A stretch of 47,685 bases of DNA from Caballeronia mineralivorans PML1(12). GTDB taxonomy: Bacteria; Pseudomonadota; Gammaproteobacteria; Burkholderiales; Burkholderiaceae. Positions 8,595 through 17,574 of the stretch are shown here, piece after piece. The notes beneath the pieces are model-generated. The model was not told the origin of the DNA and did no database searches. It saw only the letters and a program-made list of their open reading frames with translations. Made by a program: the position numbers and the translations under genes. The stretch covers positions 1 through 47,685 of the forward strand of contig NZ_AEJF01000054.1 in assembly GCF_001028175.1 (NCBI RefSeq), read 5' to 3'. Positions within the stretch are counted from its first letter, which is position 1. Each line of letters opens with the position of its first letter.

Positions 8595-9599
8595 ATGAAT
8601 CGCGTCATTAACAACCCTGATCTCGTTGTCGAGGACATGCTGCGCGGCATCCTTGCCGCACACCCCGAACTGCGTGCGGCGCCGGCAAATCCTCGCGTCG
8701 TGTCGCATGCACAAGCGCGTCAGGCGGGCCGCGTGGGTATCGTGACCGGCGGCGGATCGGGGCATGAACCGGCGTTCATCGGTTACGTCGGGCGCAACCT
8801 TGTGGACGCCGTGGCTATCGGCGAAATCTTTTCGTCACCGACCGCCAAATCGTTCTTTGACGCCTTCAAGGCGGCTGATAGCGGTGCCGGCGTTGCATGC
8901 CTTTACGGCAACTATGCCGGCGACAACATGAATGTGAAGATGGCGATCAAGCTGGCCGAGCGCGAAGGGATTCGCGTGCGCACGGTCGTCGCGAACGATG
9001 ACGCCGCGTCGGCACCGAAAGACGAGATCGAAAAGCGGCGCGGTGTTGCCGGTGAAATTGTCATGTGGAAGGTCGGTGGAGCGCGCGCGGCTCAAGGCGC
9101 ATCGCTCGACGAAGTGGTCGCCGCTGCGCGCAAGGCCGTCGACGCGACCCGCTCAATCGGTATCGGACTGTCCGCATGCACGATTCCTGCGGTCGGCAAG
9201 GCCAATTTCGTGATCAAGGATGGGGAAATGGAAGTCGGCATCGGCCATCATGGCGAGCCGGGCATCCTGGTCCAACGCACCGTGCCCGCGAAAGACATGG
9301 CGAAGCTGATGCTCGACAAGCTGTTGCCGGACCTGCCCTTTGCCCGGGGCGACAAGGTGTCGGTGCTGCTCTCCGGCCTCGGCGCGACGCCCTTGATGGA
9401 GCAGTATGTGTTGTATGCAGAGGTAGCTGACTGTCTGCGCGAGGCCGGCATCGACATCGAGTTTTCCTTCGTGGGCAATCTGTTCACGTCCCTGGAGATG
9501 ATGGGGGTAACGCTTACGTTGACGAAACTCGACGCTGAACTGAGTGCTTGCCTCGCACATCCGTGTCGCAGCATCGGACTTACCGTGGGAGAAGCATGA
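8595..9599 (+). CDS. dhaK: Dihydroxyacetone kinase-like subunit DhaK
   Basis: A 334-residue DAK1-domain protein. GGGSGHEP (52-59) and GNYAGDNMN (105-113) line the substrate pocket, and His219 in HHGEPG (218-223) matches the histidine that forms a hemiaminal with the ketose carbonyl. An upstream in-frame ATG (8580) exists, but AAGGAACGGT sits directly before the ATG at 8595, and the protein then starts MNRVINNPDLVVEDML like family members. It works with the DhaL subunit encoded by the overlapping next gene. The natural substrate may be dihydroxyacetone or a four-carbon ketose such as erythrulose, given the neighbouring sugar-phosphate isomerase and transporter. Confidence 0.9.
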   Translation: MNRVINNPDLVVEDMLRGILAAHPELRAAPANPRVVSHAQARQAGRVGIVTGGGSGHEPAFIGYVGRNLVDAVAIGEIFSSPTAKSFFDAFKAADSGAGVACLYGNYAGDNMNVKMAIKLAEREGIRVRTVVANDDAASAPKDEIEKRRGVAGEIVMWKVGGARAAQGASLDEVVAAARKAVDATRSIGIGLSACTIPAVGKANFVIKDGEMEVGIGHHGEPGILVQRTVPAKDMAKLMLDKLLPDLPFARGDKVSVLLSGLGATPLMEQYVLYAEVADCLREAGIDIEFSFVGNLFTSLEMMGVTLTLTKLDAELSACLAHPCRSIGLTVGEA

Positions 9600-10297
9600 T
9601 GACCGAAACAGTCAAACTGGCCGACGCCGGCGAAGTCGTTGTCGATCTTGTTCGCACCGTCAACGCGAATCGTCAGTACCTGAGTGAAGTTGATGGCGCC
9701 ATTGGTGACGGCGATCATGGGATCAACATGAGCAAGGGCTTCACTCAGTGCGGTGAGCATATGGCGGCACGCGGCGCCATGCCGTCGCTGCCGGTGGCGC
9801 TGGGCGATTTGTCGACGGCGCTCATGGAAGGCATCGGTGGCTCGATGGGCCCGCTTTACGGCACCTTTTTTCTCGGCATGAGCGACGCATTCGCGGACCA
9901 CATCGAACTCGACAAGGCATTGTTTTACCGTGCGCTCACCGACGGTATTGCCTCCGTTCAGGAAATTGGCGAAGCGAAGGTCGGTGACAAGACGCTGATC
10001 GATACGCTGGTTCCGGCACGTATCGCGTACGAGTCCGCATTGAAGGCGGACAAGAGCTTTCGCGAATGCCTCAACGCGATGGTGGCCGCCGCGGAAGCCG
10101 GCATGAACTCGACGCGGGACCTGCGCGCCCGTGTCGGCCGCGCAGCCCGGCTTGGCGATCGTTCGATTGGCGTGCTGGACGCCGGCGCCTGTTCCTGCTT
10201 CCTGATTTTGCACAGCATGGGTGAGTCGATCACACGTTTGCTGAATAGCGCCACCTCCGCATCGGGTGGGGTGGCCGTGAGCGTGCAGACAGACTAG
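9596..10297 (+). CDS. dhaL: Dihydroxyacetone kinase-like subunit DhaL
   Basis: A DAK2-domain subunit of about 233 residues that binds Mg-nucleotide: the metal-binding GDGDHG is at 37-42, with GGSMGPLYGTFF in the nucleotide loop and RAARLGDRSIGVLDAGA near the end. The start overlaps the dhaK stop (ATGA at 9596-9599; the next ATG at 9599 is also possible), so the two are translationally coupled. No DhaM (PTS phosphotransfer) gene is present here, so the pair may use ATP directly or depend on a DhaM encoded elsewhere. A hairpin follows at 10307-10330. Confidence 0.9.
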   Translation: MMTETVKLADAGEVVVDLVRTVNANRQYLSEVDGAIGDGDHGINMSKGFTQCGEHMAARGAMPSLPVALGDLSTALMEGIGGSMGPLYGTFFLGMSDAFADHIELDKALFYRALTDGIASVQEIGEAKVGDKTLIDTLVPARIAYESALKADKSFRECLNAMVAAAEAGMNSTRDLRARVGRAARLGDRSIGVLDAGACSCFLILHSMGESITRLLNSATSASGGVAVSVQTD

Positions 10298-10306
10298 CAA
10301 CGGAAG

Positions 10307-10335
10307 ACTCGCACAACGAAGCGAGTTTTTCGTTG
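10307..10335 (+). terminator. Intrinsic terminator / possible attenuator after dhaL
   Basis: ACTCGC (10307-10312) pairs with GCGAGT (10321-10326), followed by TTTT, giving a short Rho-independent terminator. A competing stem, CAACGAA (10314-10320) with TTCGTTG (10329-10335), overlaps it, so the two structures are mutually exclusive. Confidence 0.5.
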
Positions 10336-10361
10336 TTACTGTTAGGTATCCAAATTATAGG
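10333..10361 (+). promoter_or_regulatory. Possible promoter directly in front of transketolase
   Basis: TTGTTA (10333-10338), a 17-bp spacer and TATAGG (10356-10361). The transketolase ATG begins only 7 bp after the -10, so a transcript from here would be nearly leaderless. Weak support. Confidence 0.3.
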
Positions 10362-10367
10362 TGATGC

Positions 10368-12404
10368 ATGTCTTACGTTAATCCGACTCGGCTTGAGCTT
10401 GCCAATGCCATCCGCTTTCTGGCGATCGACGCGGTTCAGGCCGCGAATTCCGGACATCCCGGCATGCCAATGGGCATGGCCGATATCGCCGAAGTGCTGT
10501 GGCGTAAGTACATGATGCACAATCCGTCGGCGCCCGATTGGGTTAACCGCGATCGTTTCGTGCTGTCGAACGGCCACGGCTCGATGTTGCTGTATGCCGT
10601 GTTGCATCTGACCGGCTATGAGCTGTCAATCGACGACCTGAAGGGGTTCCGCAAGTGGCAGTCCATTACGCCAGGGCATCCCGAGCGGGGCCTGACTCCG
10701 GGTGTCGAGACCACCACCGGTCCGTTGGGGCAGGGCTTGGCCAATGCCGTAGGCATGGCGTTGGCGGAGCGGCTGCTAGCCGCCCAGTTCAACGAGCCGG
10801 GATTCGACATCGTTGACCACTACACGTATGTGTTTCTCGGCGATGGCTGTCTGATGGAGGGCGTCTCGCATGAAGCGTGTTCGCTGGCGGGCACTTGGGG
10901 CCTGGGCAAGCTCATTGCCTTTTACGACGACAATGGCATTTCGATAGATGGACATGTCGAGGGCTGGTTCACTGACCAGACGGCGATGCGTTTTCGTGCC
11001 TACGGATGGCATGTCGTCGAGGGCGTCGACGGCCACGATCCGCTGTCAGTCGAGCGCGCAATCGATAAGGCCCGTGCCGAACGTGACCGGCCGTCGCTGA
11101 TCTGCTGCAAGACCGTGATCGGGCACGGGTCGCCCAATCGGGCGGGCAGTCGCGATGTGCATGGTGCGCCGCTGGGAGCCTCCGAAGTCGCGGCGACACG
11201 TGAATATCTCGGCTGGAGTCACGCACCGTTCGAGATTCCCGACGCGATTCGCGGCGCATGGGATGCGCGAGCCGCGGGCCGCGACTACCACATGATCTGG
11301 CGTACGCTGTTCGAGGCCTATCGCACGCGCTTTCCCGAAAAAGCCAGCCGCTTCGAGCTGCGTATGCACAGCGGCTGCAGCGAGCGATCAGCCGACGTGA
11401 TCGAGAGCCTGCTGGAAAGAAGCGACTGGTTCGAACAGAAAATGGCAACCCGCAAGGCGTCGCAAAAGTGCCTTGAACTTCTGGTCGCGCAGATACCTGA
11501 ACTGCTGGGCGGCTCGGCGGATCTTGCGCCTTCAAACCTCACCATGGTGCCGACCTCCCGCGCAGTCGCAGCGGACGACCGGTCGGGCCATGCAAACTAC
11601 ATTCACTACGGTGTTCGTGAGTTCGGCATGGCCGCGATCATGAACGGCCTTGCGCTTCATGGCGGTTTTCTTCCGTACGGCGGCACCTTCCTCGTGTTCT
11701 CCGACTACGCGAAGAATGCGCTTCGCATGGCGGCATTGATGCACCTGCAATGTGTCTACGTCTTCACCCATGATTCGATCGGACTCGGCGAGGACGGGCC
11801 CACCCATCAGCCGGTCGAGCATGCGGCAATGCTGCGCATGATTCCCGGGATGAACGTGTGGCGCCCGGCGGACGCGGTTGAAACGGCGTTTTCATGGGCT
11901 GTGGCACTCGAGACCACGGATTCGCCGACCGCGCTGCTGCTTTCGCGCCAGAATCTGCCGCCGCTTTCACGCACCGCGCAGGCGAGGAAACAAATTCGTC
12001 AGGGCGGGTACGTGCTGTCGGAAGCCACCGGTGGCAAACCGGACATCGTTCTGATCGCGACAGGCTCCGAGGTTGAACTCGCGCTGAAGGCACAGGCGGA
12101 GCTCGCTGATCAGGGCATCGCTGCGCGAGTTGTGTCGATGCCATCGACCACGACTTTTGACAAGCAGCCGCTGGCGTACCAGCTTTCCGTCCTGCCGCCG
12201 AAGATCCGGCGCGTCGCGGTCGAAGCCGCTGCCAGTGATTTCTGGCGCAAGTACGTTGGTCTGAGCGGTGCAGTGGTCGGGTTATCGCACTTCGGTGAAT
12301 CCGCTGCGGCTGAAGTGTTGTACGAGGAGTTCGGTATTACCGTAAGCGCGATTGTGAGCGCGGTGTGTAGCACGCTCGAGGTTGAACCCGATACCGTCGA
12401 CTAG
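10368..12404 (+). CDS. tkt: Transketolase
   Basis: The 678-residue protein is a full-length ThDP-dependent transketolase. It carries [29 protein letters not shown] with DDNGISIDG for ThDP/metal binding, VHGAPLG, the catalytic YGVREFGM glutamate, and [16 protein letters not shown] with its substrate histidines. It transfers two-carbon ketol units between sugar phosphates, for example xylulose-5-P plus erythrose-4-P to fructose-6-P plus glyceraldehyde-3-P. Its resemblance to E. coli-type enzymes argues against a dedicated dihydroxyacetone synthase but does not exclude that activity. Its place behind dhaKL and before aldolase, G6PDH and FBPase suggests a dedicated copy serving this catabolic locus. 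Confidence 0.95.
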   Translation: MSYVNPTRLELANAIRFLAIDAVQAANSGHPGMPMGMADIAEVLWRKYMMHNPSAPDWVNRDRFVLSNGHGSMLLYAVLHLTGYELSIDDLKGFRKWQSITPGHPERGLTPGVETTTGPLGQGLANAVGMALAERLLAAQFNEPGFDIVDHYTYVFLGDGCLMEGVSHEACSLAGTWGLGKLIAFYDDNGISIDGHVEGWFTDQTAMRFRAYGWHVVEGVDGHDPLSVERAIDKARAERDRPSLICCKTVIGHGSPNRAGSRDVHGAPLGASEVAATREYLGWSHAPFEIPDAIRGAWDARAAGRDYHMIWRTLFEAYRTRFPEKASRFELRMHSGCSERSADVIESLLERSDWFEQKMATRKASQKCLELLVAQIPELLGGSADLAPSNLTMVPTSRAVAADDRSGHANYIHYGVREFGMAAIMNGLALHGGFLPYGGTFLVFSDYAKNALRMAALMHLQCVYVFTHDSIGLGEDGPTHQPVEHAAMLRMIPGMNVWRPADAVETAFSWAVALETTDSPTALLLSRQNLPPLSRTAQARKQIRQGGYVLSEATGGKPDIVLIATGSEVELALKAQAELADQGIAARVVSMPSTTTFDKQPLAYQLSVLPPKIRRVAVEAAASDFWRKYVGLSGAVVGLSHFGESAAAEVLYEEFGITVSAIVSAVCSTLEVEPDTVD

Positions 12405-12557
12405 CGGGGCCGCGTCATAGAGGCTAGTGTTTTTCGGCCGCGATACGTTTGCGCACTCGTCGATCCTTGTCGAGGAAAGAGAACGTGTTGCGTCGGAAGG
12501 CATCGTGACTCATACCTTCAAACTCGCCGTACGGCGGGACTATTTCATGGAAATGAC

Positions 12558-13610
12558 ATGGCGCTGATCTCATTGCGACAAATGCTGGACCATGCGGCAG
12601 AGCATGCGTATGGCGTGCCGGCATTCAACGTCAATAACCTCGAGCAGGTTCAGGCGATCATGCAGGCCGCCTCCGGTTGCGACAGTCCGGTCATCATGCA
12701 GGCGTCTGCCGGAGCGCGCAAATACGCCGGGGAGGCCTTCCTGCGGCACCTCGTCGAAGCGGCAGTCGAGACGTATCCCGACATTCCAATGGTGATGCAT
12801 CAGGATCATGGCGCATCGCCGGCCGTTTGCCAGGCAGCGATCCGCAGCGGATTCAGCAGCGTGATGATGGACGGTTCGCTGATGCCGGATATGAAAACGG
12901 TTGCGACCTACGACTACAACGTAGAAGTGACGCGGACTGTGGTGGATATGGCGCACGCGGTCGGCGTATCGGTCGAGGGCGAACTTGGATGTCTGGGCTC
13001 CCTCGAATCGGGTATGGCCGGCGAAGAGGACGGCTCGGGCGCCGAAGGCGTTCTGACCCACGACATGCTGCTGACCGACCCTGAGCAAGCCGCTGATTTT
13101 GTGCGGCGTACCGGGGTCGACGCATTGGCGATCGCGATCGGTACGTCGCACGGCGCCTATAAATTCTCCCGCAAGCCGTCAGGAGATATTCTCGCGATCG
13201 ATCGGATCAAGGAGATTCATCGCCGCCTGCCCAATACGCATCTCGTCATTCACGGATCGAGTTCGGTTCCGCAGGAGTGGCTCGATATCATTCGCGAGTT
13301 CGGCGGGGAAATCCGGGAAACGTATGGCGTTCCCGTGGAAGAAATCTGCGAAGGCATTCGTCATGGAGTACGCAAGATCAACATCGATACGGACATTCGG
13401 CTCGCGATGACCGGGGCAATACGGCGCTCGCTTGTGCAGCATCCGTCCGAGTTCGATGTTCGACGATTCCTGGCGGATGCACTGGCCGCCGCCCGCGATC
13501 TGTGCCGTTCCCGCTTCGAAGCGTTCGGCAGTGCCGGACAGGCACACAAGATCAAGCCGCTTGCGCTGCCGGCGATGGCGGAGCGCTACGCCCATGCGCA
13601 CCATGGTTGA
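12558..13610 (+). CDS. fba: Fructose-bisphosphate aldolase, class II (Calvin-cycle subtype)
   Basis: A zinc-dependent class II aldolase of 350 residues. His81, catalytic Asp83 and His84 lie in MHQDHGAS; further zinc and phosphate ligands are in [15 protein letters not shown] and [11 protein letters not shown]. The sequence resembles the CbbA/FbaA subtype used in cbb operons. It condenses glyceraldehyde-3-P with dihydroxyacetone phosphate (or cleaves FBP), and could act on related aldoses. It is separated from tkt by 153 bp with no convincing gene. With the downstream FBPase it would return triose phosphates to fructose-6-phosphate. The ATG has only a modest GGAAAT ribosome site. Confidence 0.93.
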   Translation: MALISLRQMLDHAAEHAYGVPAFNVNNLEQVQAIMQAASGCDSPVIMQASAGARKYAGEAFLRHLVEAAVETYPDIPMVMHQDHGASPAVCQAAIRSGFSSVMMDGSLMPDMKTVATYDYNVEVTRTVVDMAHAVGVSVEGELGCLGSLESGMAGEEDGSGAEGVLTHDMLLTDPEQAADFVRRTGVDALAIAIGTSHGAYKFSRKPSGDILAIDRIKEIHRRLPNTHLVIHGSSSVPQEWLDIIREFGGEIRETYGVPVEEICEGIRHGVRKINIDTDIRLAMTGAIRRSLVQHPSEFDVRRFLADALAAARDLCRSRFEAFGSAGQAHKIKPLALPAMAERYAHAHHG

Positions 13611-13676
13611 CGTGTCCAACTGGCACGGACGTGCGATCCGCTCAGCGGACTCAGGAACCTTGTCGGGATTACATCG

Positions 13677-15125
13677 ATGAAAGCACAGGTGTTGGTCATT
13701 TTTGGGGGCACCGGAGATCTTGCCATGCGCAAACTCCTTCCCGCCCTGTATCAGAATCACCGAGAGGGCGCGCTTGCGGACGGTATGCGCATTGTCGGCG
13801 TCGGCCGGGAGGGTTTCGATCGAAACGCCTATCTTGCGAAGGTATGTGACGCGTTGCGTCAGTTCGTACCCGTCGACGACTTTGACGATGCACATTGGGC
13901 CATATTCTCATCGCGCCTCGACTTCGTCCAGCTTGATGCGCTTATTTCATCGGACTACGAACGGCTTGCGGACACATTGCGAGTGCAGGGCAGGCCAGCC
14001 CGTATCTTCTACCTTGCGACGCCGTCAGAACTGTTTATTCCGATATGCGCCGAACTGAACCGGGCCGGCCTGGTTTCGGTCACCTCGAAGGTCGTGCTCG
14101 AGAAGCCGCTGGGACATGATCTGATTTCCGCGCGACACATCAACCGGGAAGTCGGCACAATATTTAGCGAGAACCAGATCTACCGGATTGATCACTACCT
14201 CGGCAAAGAGACCGTACAAAACCTGTTTGCACTGCGTTTCGGCAATGGGTTGTTTGAACGCCTCTGGAATCGTGACGGGATTCGCGATGTCCAGATCACC
14301 ATTGCGGAGCAGGTCGGAGTCGAGGGGCGTGGCGCGTTCTACGAACGCACTGGCGCGATGAGGGACATGGTCCAGAATCATCTGCTCCAGTTGCTCTGCA
14401 TACTCGCCATGGAGCCGCCGCTGAGTCTCGAAGCGGACGCGGTACGCGACGAAAATCTCAAGGTTCTTCGCTCGCTCAAACCACTTGGCCGGGATGAAGT
14501 GGTCCGGCAGACCGTGCGCGGTCAATACACGGCCGGCCAGATGCATGGTGCGCCGGTCGCCGGTTACCTGGATGAACCTGACATTCACACCGACAGCAGG
14601 ACGGAAACATTCGTTGCGCTGAAAGTGGAGTTGAACAACTGGCGCTGGGCGGGAGTGCCCTTCTGCCTGTGTACCGGAAAGCGGCTTCAGAGCCGCGTTG
14701 CCGAGATCGTTGTCAATTTCAGGGATGTGCCGCACTCGGTTTTCGGCGTGCCCGCGACGGACACTCGCGGCAACCGTCTCGTCATCCGGCTGCAGCCGGA
14801 TGAGAGTTTGAAACTCTACCTGATGACCAAAGCGCCAGGCGACGAGATGACAGTCAGGCCCGTGAGTCTGAATCTTGAATTTGCGACGGCATTTTCGACG
14901 AGCCGACGCGATGCCTACGAGCGACTTCTGCTCGATGTGATCCGCGGCAGACTCACGCTCTTCATGCGTGGCGACGAACTCGACGCCGCATGGCAGTGGA
15001 TCGATCCCGTGATCCAGGCGTGGCATGAACAGGACCATCCGGAGCCCTATGCCGCGGGAAGTGCCGGCCCCGATGCTGCGCTTGCGCTCGTCGGGCAGGG
15101 CCATGTCGCGTCATGCGACGCGTGA
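13677..15125 (+). CDS. zwf: Glucose-6-phosphate 1-dehydrogenase
   Basis: The 482-residue enzyme shows GGTGDLA (10-16) for NADP binding, EKPLG (142-146) and the catalytic substrate motif RIDHYLGKE (170-178, with the active-site histidine). It oxidises glucose-6-phosphate to 6-phosphogluconolactone, feeding the Entner-Doudoroff or oxidative pentose-phosphate route and producing NADPH. No pgl or edd/eda genes accompany it here, so the rest of that route must be encoded elsewhere. It lies 66 bp after the aldolase gene; the ribosome site (GGGAT) is weak. It may be a second, locus-specific copy. Confidence 0.95.
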   Translation: MKAQVLVIFGGTGDLAMRKLLPALYQNHREGALADGMRIVGVGREGFDRNAYLAKVCDALRQFVPVDDFDDAHWAIFSSRLDFVQLDALISSDYERLADTLRVQGRPARIFYLATPSELFIPICAELNRAGLVSVTSKVVLEKPLGHDLISARHINREVGTIFSENQIYRIDHYLGKETVQNLFALRFGNGLFERLWNRDGIRDVQITIAEQVGVEGRGAFYERTGAMRDMVQNHLLQLLCILAMEPPLSLEADAVRDENLKVLRSLKPLGRDEVVRQTVRGQYTAGQMHGAPVAGYLDEPDIHTDSRTETFVALKVELNNWRWAGVPFCLCTGKRLQSRVAEIVVNFRDVPHSVFGVPATDTRGNRLVIRLQPDESLKLYLMTKAPGDEMTVRPVSLNLEFATAFSTSRRDAYERLLLDVIRGRLTLFMRGDELDAAWQWIDPVIQAWHEQDHPEPYAAGSAGPDAALALVGQGHVASCDA

Positions 15126-15222
15126 GCCCATCTTCGTTGTGCACACGATGCTGGAACTGTCCAGAGCCCGTTGACTCCGGCTCGATCGCCAAGCCGTCCC
15201 TTTCCTTTCAAGCGGACCGAAC

Positions 15223-16248
15223 ATGATCCACACAACCCCCATCGAACCCATCACGCTGCCCTCGTTTCTCGCTAACGTGGCAGGCGTCCCGGCAGGGCTT
15301 GCCACGCTCGTCGAAGCAGTCGCCGGCGCTTGTTCGGCCATCGCAACGGCCGTGGAACGAGGCGTCTTCGACGGCGCGTGCGGAAATGCGCATTCCGAAA
15401 ACATTCACGGAGAGGCGCAAAAGAAGCTCGATGTCGTGTCGAACGAGATCATGATCAGCAGCGTCGAGCAGGTCAGCTGTCTTCGCGGACTGGCTTCCGA
15501 AGAACTCGACTCGATTCAGGTGATCCAGCATGGACGTTCAGCGGACAATCCCGGTTACCTGCTCCTCTTTGACCCGCTCGACGGCTCGTCCAATCTTGAG
15601 ATCAACGGAATTGTCGGAAGCATTTTTTCCGTGCTTGCCGCCCCGGAGTCCGGCGCTGAAATCGACCAGAGTCATTTTCTGCAACCAGGTGTGAAGCAGG
15701 TCTGCGCGGGGTATGCGCTTTACGGCGCGACTACGATGTTCGTACTGACCACCGGGCAAGGCGTTGACGGGTTCACCTTCGACGGGAAATCGGGAGCGTT
15801 CGTGCTGACCCATCCACAGATTCGGATTCCTGAAAGTACCAGAGAATTTTCGATAAACATGTCCAACGAACGCTTCTGGGACGAACCCGTGCGCCGTTAT
15901 GTCCGGGAGTGCGTCGCCGGTGCCGCAGGACCACGGCATGCGAATTTCAACATGCGATGGATTGCGTCCATGGTCGCGGAGGTGCACCGTATCCTGATTC
16001 GCGGGGGCATTTTCCTCTACCCGCGGGACAGCAAGAATTCCCAGCTCGCGGGGCGGCTGCGGCTCACGTATGAGGCCAATCCGATGTCCTTCATCGTTGA
16101 GCAGGCCGGCGGAATGAGCACGACTGGCGGGGCCCCGATCATGGAAATCCAGCCGGATCAGGTTCATCAGCGCATTCCGGTCATCCTTGGATCAAAACTG
16201 GAAGTAGAGCGCCTGATCCAGTACCACGGTGAGACGTTGACTCACTGA
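15223..16248 (+). CDS. fbp: Fructose-1,6-bisphosphatase, class I
   Basis: A 341-residue class I FBPase: FDPLDGSSN (116-124) is the metal-binding signature, and the ligand-binding ANFNMRWIASM and the GRLRLTYEANPMSFIVEQAGG segment are present. It hydrolyses fructose-1,6-bisphosphate to fructose-6-phosphate. Together with tkt, fba and zwf it makes a gene set reminiscent of Calvin-cycle operons but without RuBisCO or phosphoribulokinase. It appears to be the last gene of the rightward unit, since a strong hairpin starts at its stop codon. Confidence 0.95.
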   Translation: MIHTTPIEPITLPSFLANVAGVPAGLATLVEAVAGACSAIATAVERGVFDGACGNAHSENIHGEAQKKLDVVSNEIMISSVEQVSCLRGLASEELDSIQVIQHGRSADNPGYLLLFDPLDGSSNLEINGIVGSIFSVLAAPESGAEIDQSHFLQPGVKQVCAGYALYGATTMFVLTTGQGVDGFTFDGKSGAFVLTHPQIRIPESTREFSINMSNERFWDEPVRRYVRECVAGAAGPRHANFNMRWIASMVAEVHRILIRGGIFLYPRDSKNSQLAGRLRLTYEANPMSFIVEQAGGMSTTGGAPIMEIQPDQVHQRIPVILGSKLEVERLIQYHGETLTH

Positions 16249-16275
16249 GTTCGCTGACCTGTTTCAGCGAACTTT
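16248..16275 (+). terminator. Hairpin terminator after fbp
   Basis: AGTTCGCTGA (16248-16257) and TCAGCGAACT (16264-16273) form a perfect 10-bp stem with a 6-nt loop, beginning at the last base of the stop codon and followed by a short T run. Confidence 0.7.
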
Positions 16276-16429
16276 AATCGCACCGCTGTTCGTGCATGGT
16301 TGACCGTTGATTGCGCAAACGCAGCTGCCGCCTATGTGACCGTATGACGTCTGGAGTGCGTATGTCTCCGCCCGACCATGATCGCCGATATCGATCCGAC
16401 GAGCCAGTAGGCCCAAACCGGGCTAACGC

Positions 16430-16463
16430 CCGGGATGAGTGTCGACTTGATAGGTCATCCCGG
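16430..16463 (-). terminator. Inverted repeat downstream of cysC
   Basis: CCGGGATGA (16430-16438) and TCATCCCGG (16455-16463) form a 9-bp perfect inverted repeat with a 16-nt loop, 12 bp past the stop of the leftward APS kinase gene. It may end that transcript, but no T tract is obvious. Confidence 0.35.
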
Positions 16464-16474
16464 TGAAGAGTCGC

Positions 16475-17077
16475 TCAGGTTCTGCCCAATCGACGAGCAA
16501 TCAAGGCCACCGCATCCGCTACCGAACACTGAGTGGTATTGATGCGAATATCGGGGGTTGTCGGTTCTTCATAGGGGGAATCGATACCCGTGAAATCCTT
16601 GATTGCTCCCTGTCTTGCCAGCTTATAAAGGCCTTTGGGATCGCGCCTTTCTGCAACAGCGACGGGAACATGCACGTGGACTTCTATGAACCGGTGAGGT
16701 CCGGCAATCGCTCGTGCCAGTTGGCGATCGGCAGCAAAGGGTGAGATGGAACAGACCAACACCAGCAGGCCGGCGTCGGCCATCAGTCGACTGACTTCGC
16801 TCACCCGCCTAATGTTTTCATGCCGATGTTCGTTGGAGAAACCGAGATCTCGACATAGTCCGGTGCGCAAAGTATCTCCGTCCAATAGAAAACTGTGTTT
16901 GCCGTTTCTATGGAGCACCACGTCCACGGCGCTCGCGATGGTGGACTTTCCAGCCGCGGACAGCCCAGTGAACCACACGATGCCGGGAGTCTGTCGAAGC
17001 AATTCCGCGCGTTCCCTCGCACTTACTGCGAAGGCGTGTGGGTGAATGTGAGGTGTGCTATTGATCGGCAGGTCCAT
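16475..17077 (-). CDS. cysC: Adenylylsulfate (APS) kinase
   Basis: A 200-residue stand-alone APS kinase. The P-loop GLSAAGKST is at 38-46, followed by FLLDGDTLRTGLCRDLGF and NEHRHENIRR for APS binding, and the lid motif DPKGLYKLARQGAIKDFTGID. It phosphorylates APS to PAPS, the universal sulfonate donor. GGAGG lies four bases upstream of the ATG. It is not joined to cysDN/cysH assimilation genes here. Instead it stands back to back with a sulfotransferase-like gene, which suggests PAPS made for a transfer reaction rather than for sulfate assimilation. Confidence 0.92.
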   Translation of the reverse strand: MDLPINSTPHIHPHAFAVSARERAELLRQTPGIVWFTGLSAAGKSTIASAVDVVLHRNGKHSFLLDGDTLRTGLCRDLGFSNEHRHENIRRVSEVSRLMADAGLLVLVCSISPFAADRQLARAIAGPHRFIEVHVHVPVAVAERRDPKGLYKLARQGAIKDFTGIDSPYEEPTTPDIRINTTQCSVADAVALIARRLGRT

Positions 17078-17574
17078 TTAACCTCCGCGCTGTTTCGCAT
17101 AACATGGCTTCAGTAGCGCCGCTGTTCCAATAGGAAAGCTCGAAGCGCCGTACTGGGTCGACGGGTAGTGTAGTTGGATGCTTCGGCAGGCGCGTTACAG
17201 TGAAGCCAGCAACAGTTACACCTCGTTACCAGAAGCAATTTTCTGAAAACTAGTTGAAGGTTTGAATAATGAAGGCGCAAATTAATGCGTGCGGAAGCGA
17301 TCCTCCCGACTAAGCTTGAACACTGGGCCTATCGAAAATAGCGTCAAAACAGCATCGTGTTACAGCCGTTTACTGCTTCGGCCCCGCTAGATCCCGGCTC
17401 TTGCTCATTTGGCTTTGGCTGGCGCCGCTGGAGTATTACGGCGTGTTGCAGAAAAAACTAAAAAAAGACCGCACGACTTTTACATACATTAGCATCTCGA
17501 CTATTGTCGCTCAAGCGATGCTGGCCATCGGCGGTGCATGCCAACACGTGCCATTGCCTGGCTCGAGATTACTT
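17078..17574. other. AT-richer intergenic region between cysC and the sulfotransferase
   Basis: About 500 bp with no convincing gene. An open frame in phase with the sulfotransferase reaches back to a TTG at 17401, but its first 58 codons do not look like family sequence. The region must hold promoters for both divergent genes; no clear -35/-10 pair could be chosen. Base composition is visibly more AT-rich than the flanking loci. Confidence 0.5.

Noticed and set aside
12424..12513. Short minus-strand peptide (29 codons) between tkt and fba
   Set aside because: Reads like protein but has no properly spaced ribosome site, and no family is recognised; too little evidence.
14025..15104. 359-codon minus-strand frame
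   Set aside because: Complete shadow of zwf, which has intact catalytic motifs on the other strand.
10368..16248. Autotrophic Calvin-Benson operon
   Set aside because: No RuBisCO, phosphoribulokinase or CbbR-type regulator; the sugar transporter and dhaKL point to heterotrophic use.
17401..17574. Upstream extension of the sulfotransferase from a TTG codon
   Set aside because: The 58 extra residues have no ribosome site and no family similarity; the ATG at 17575 puts the PAPS loop at the usual distance from the N-terminus.
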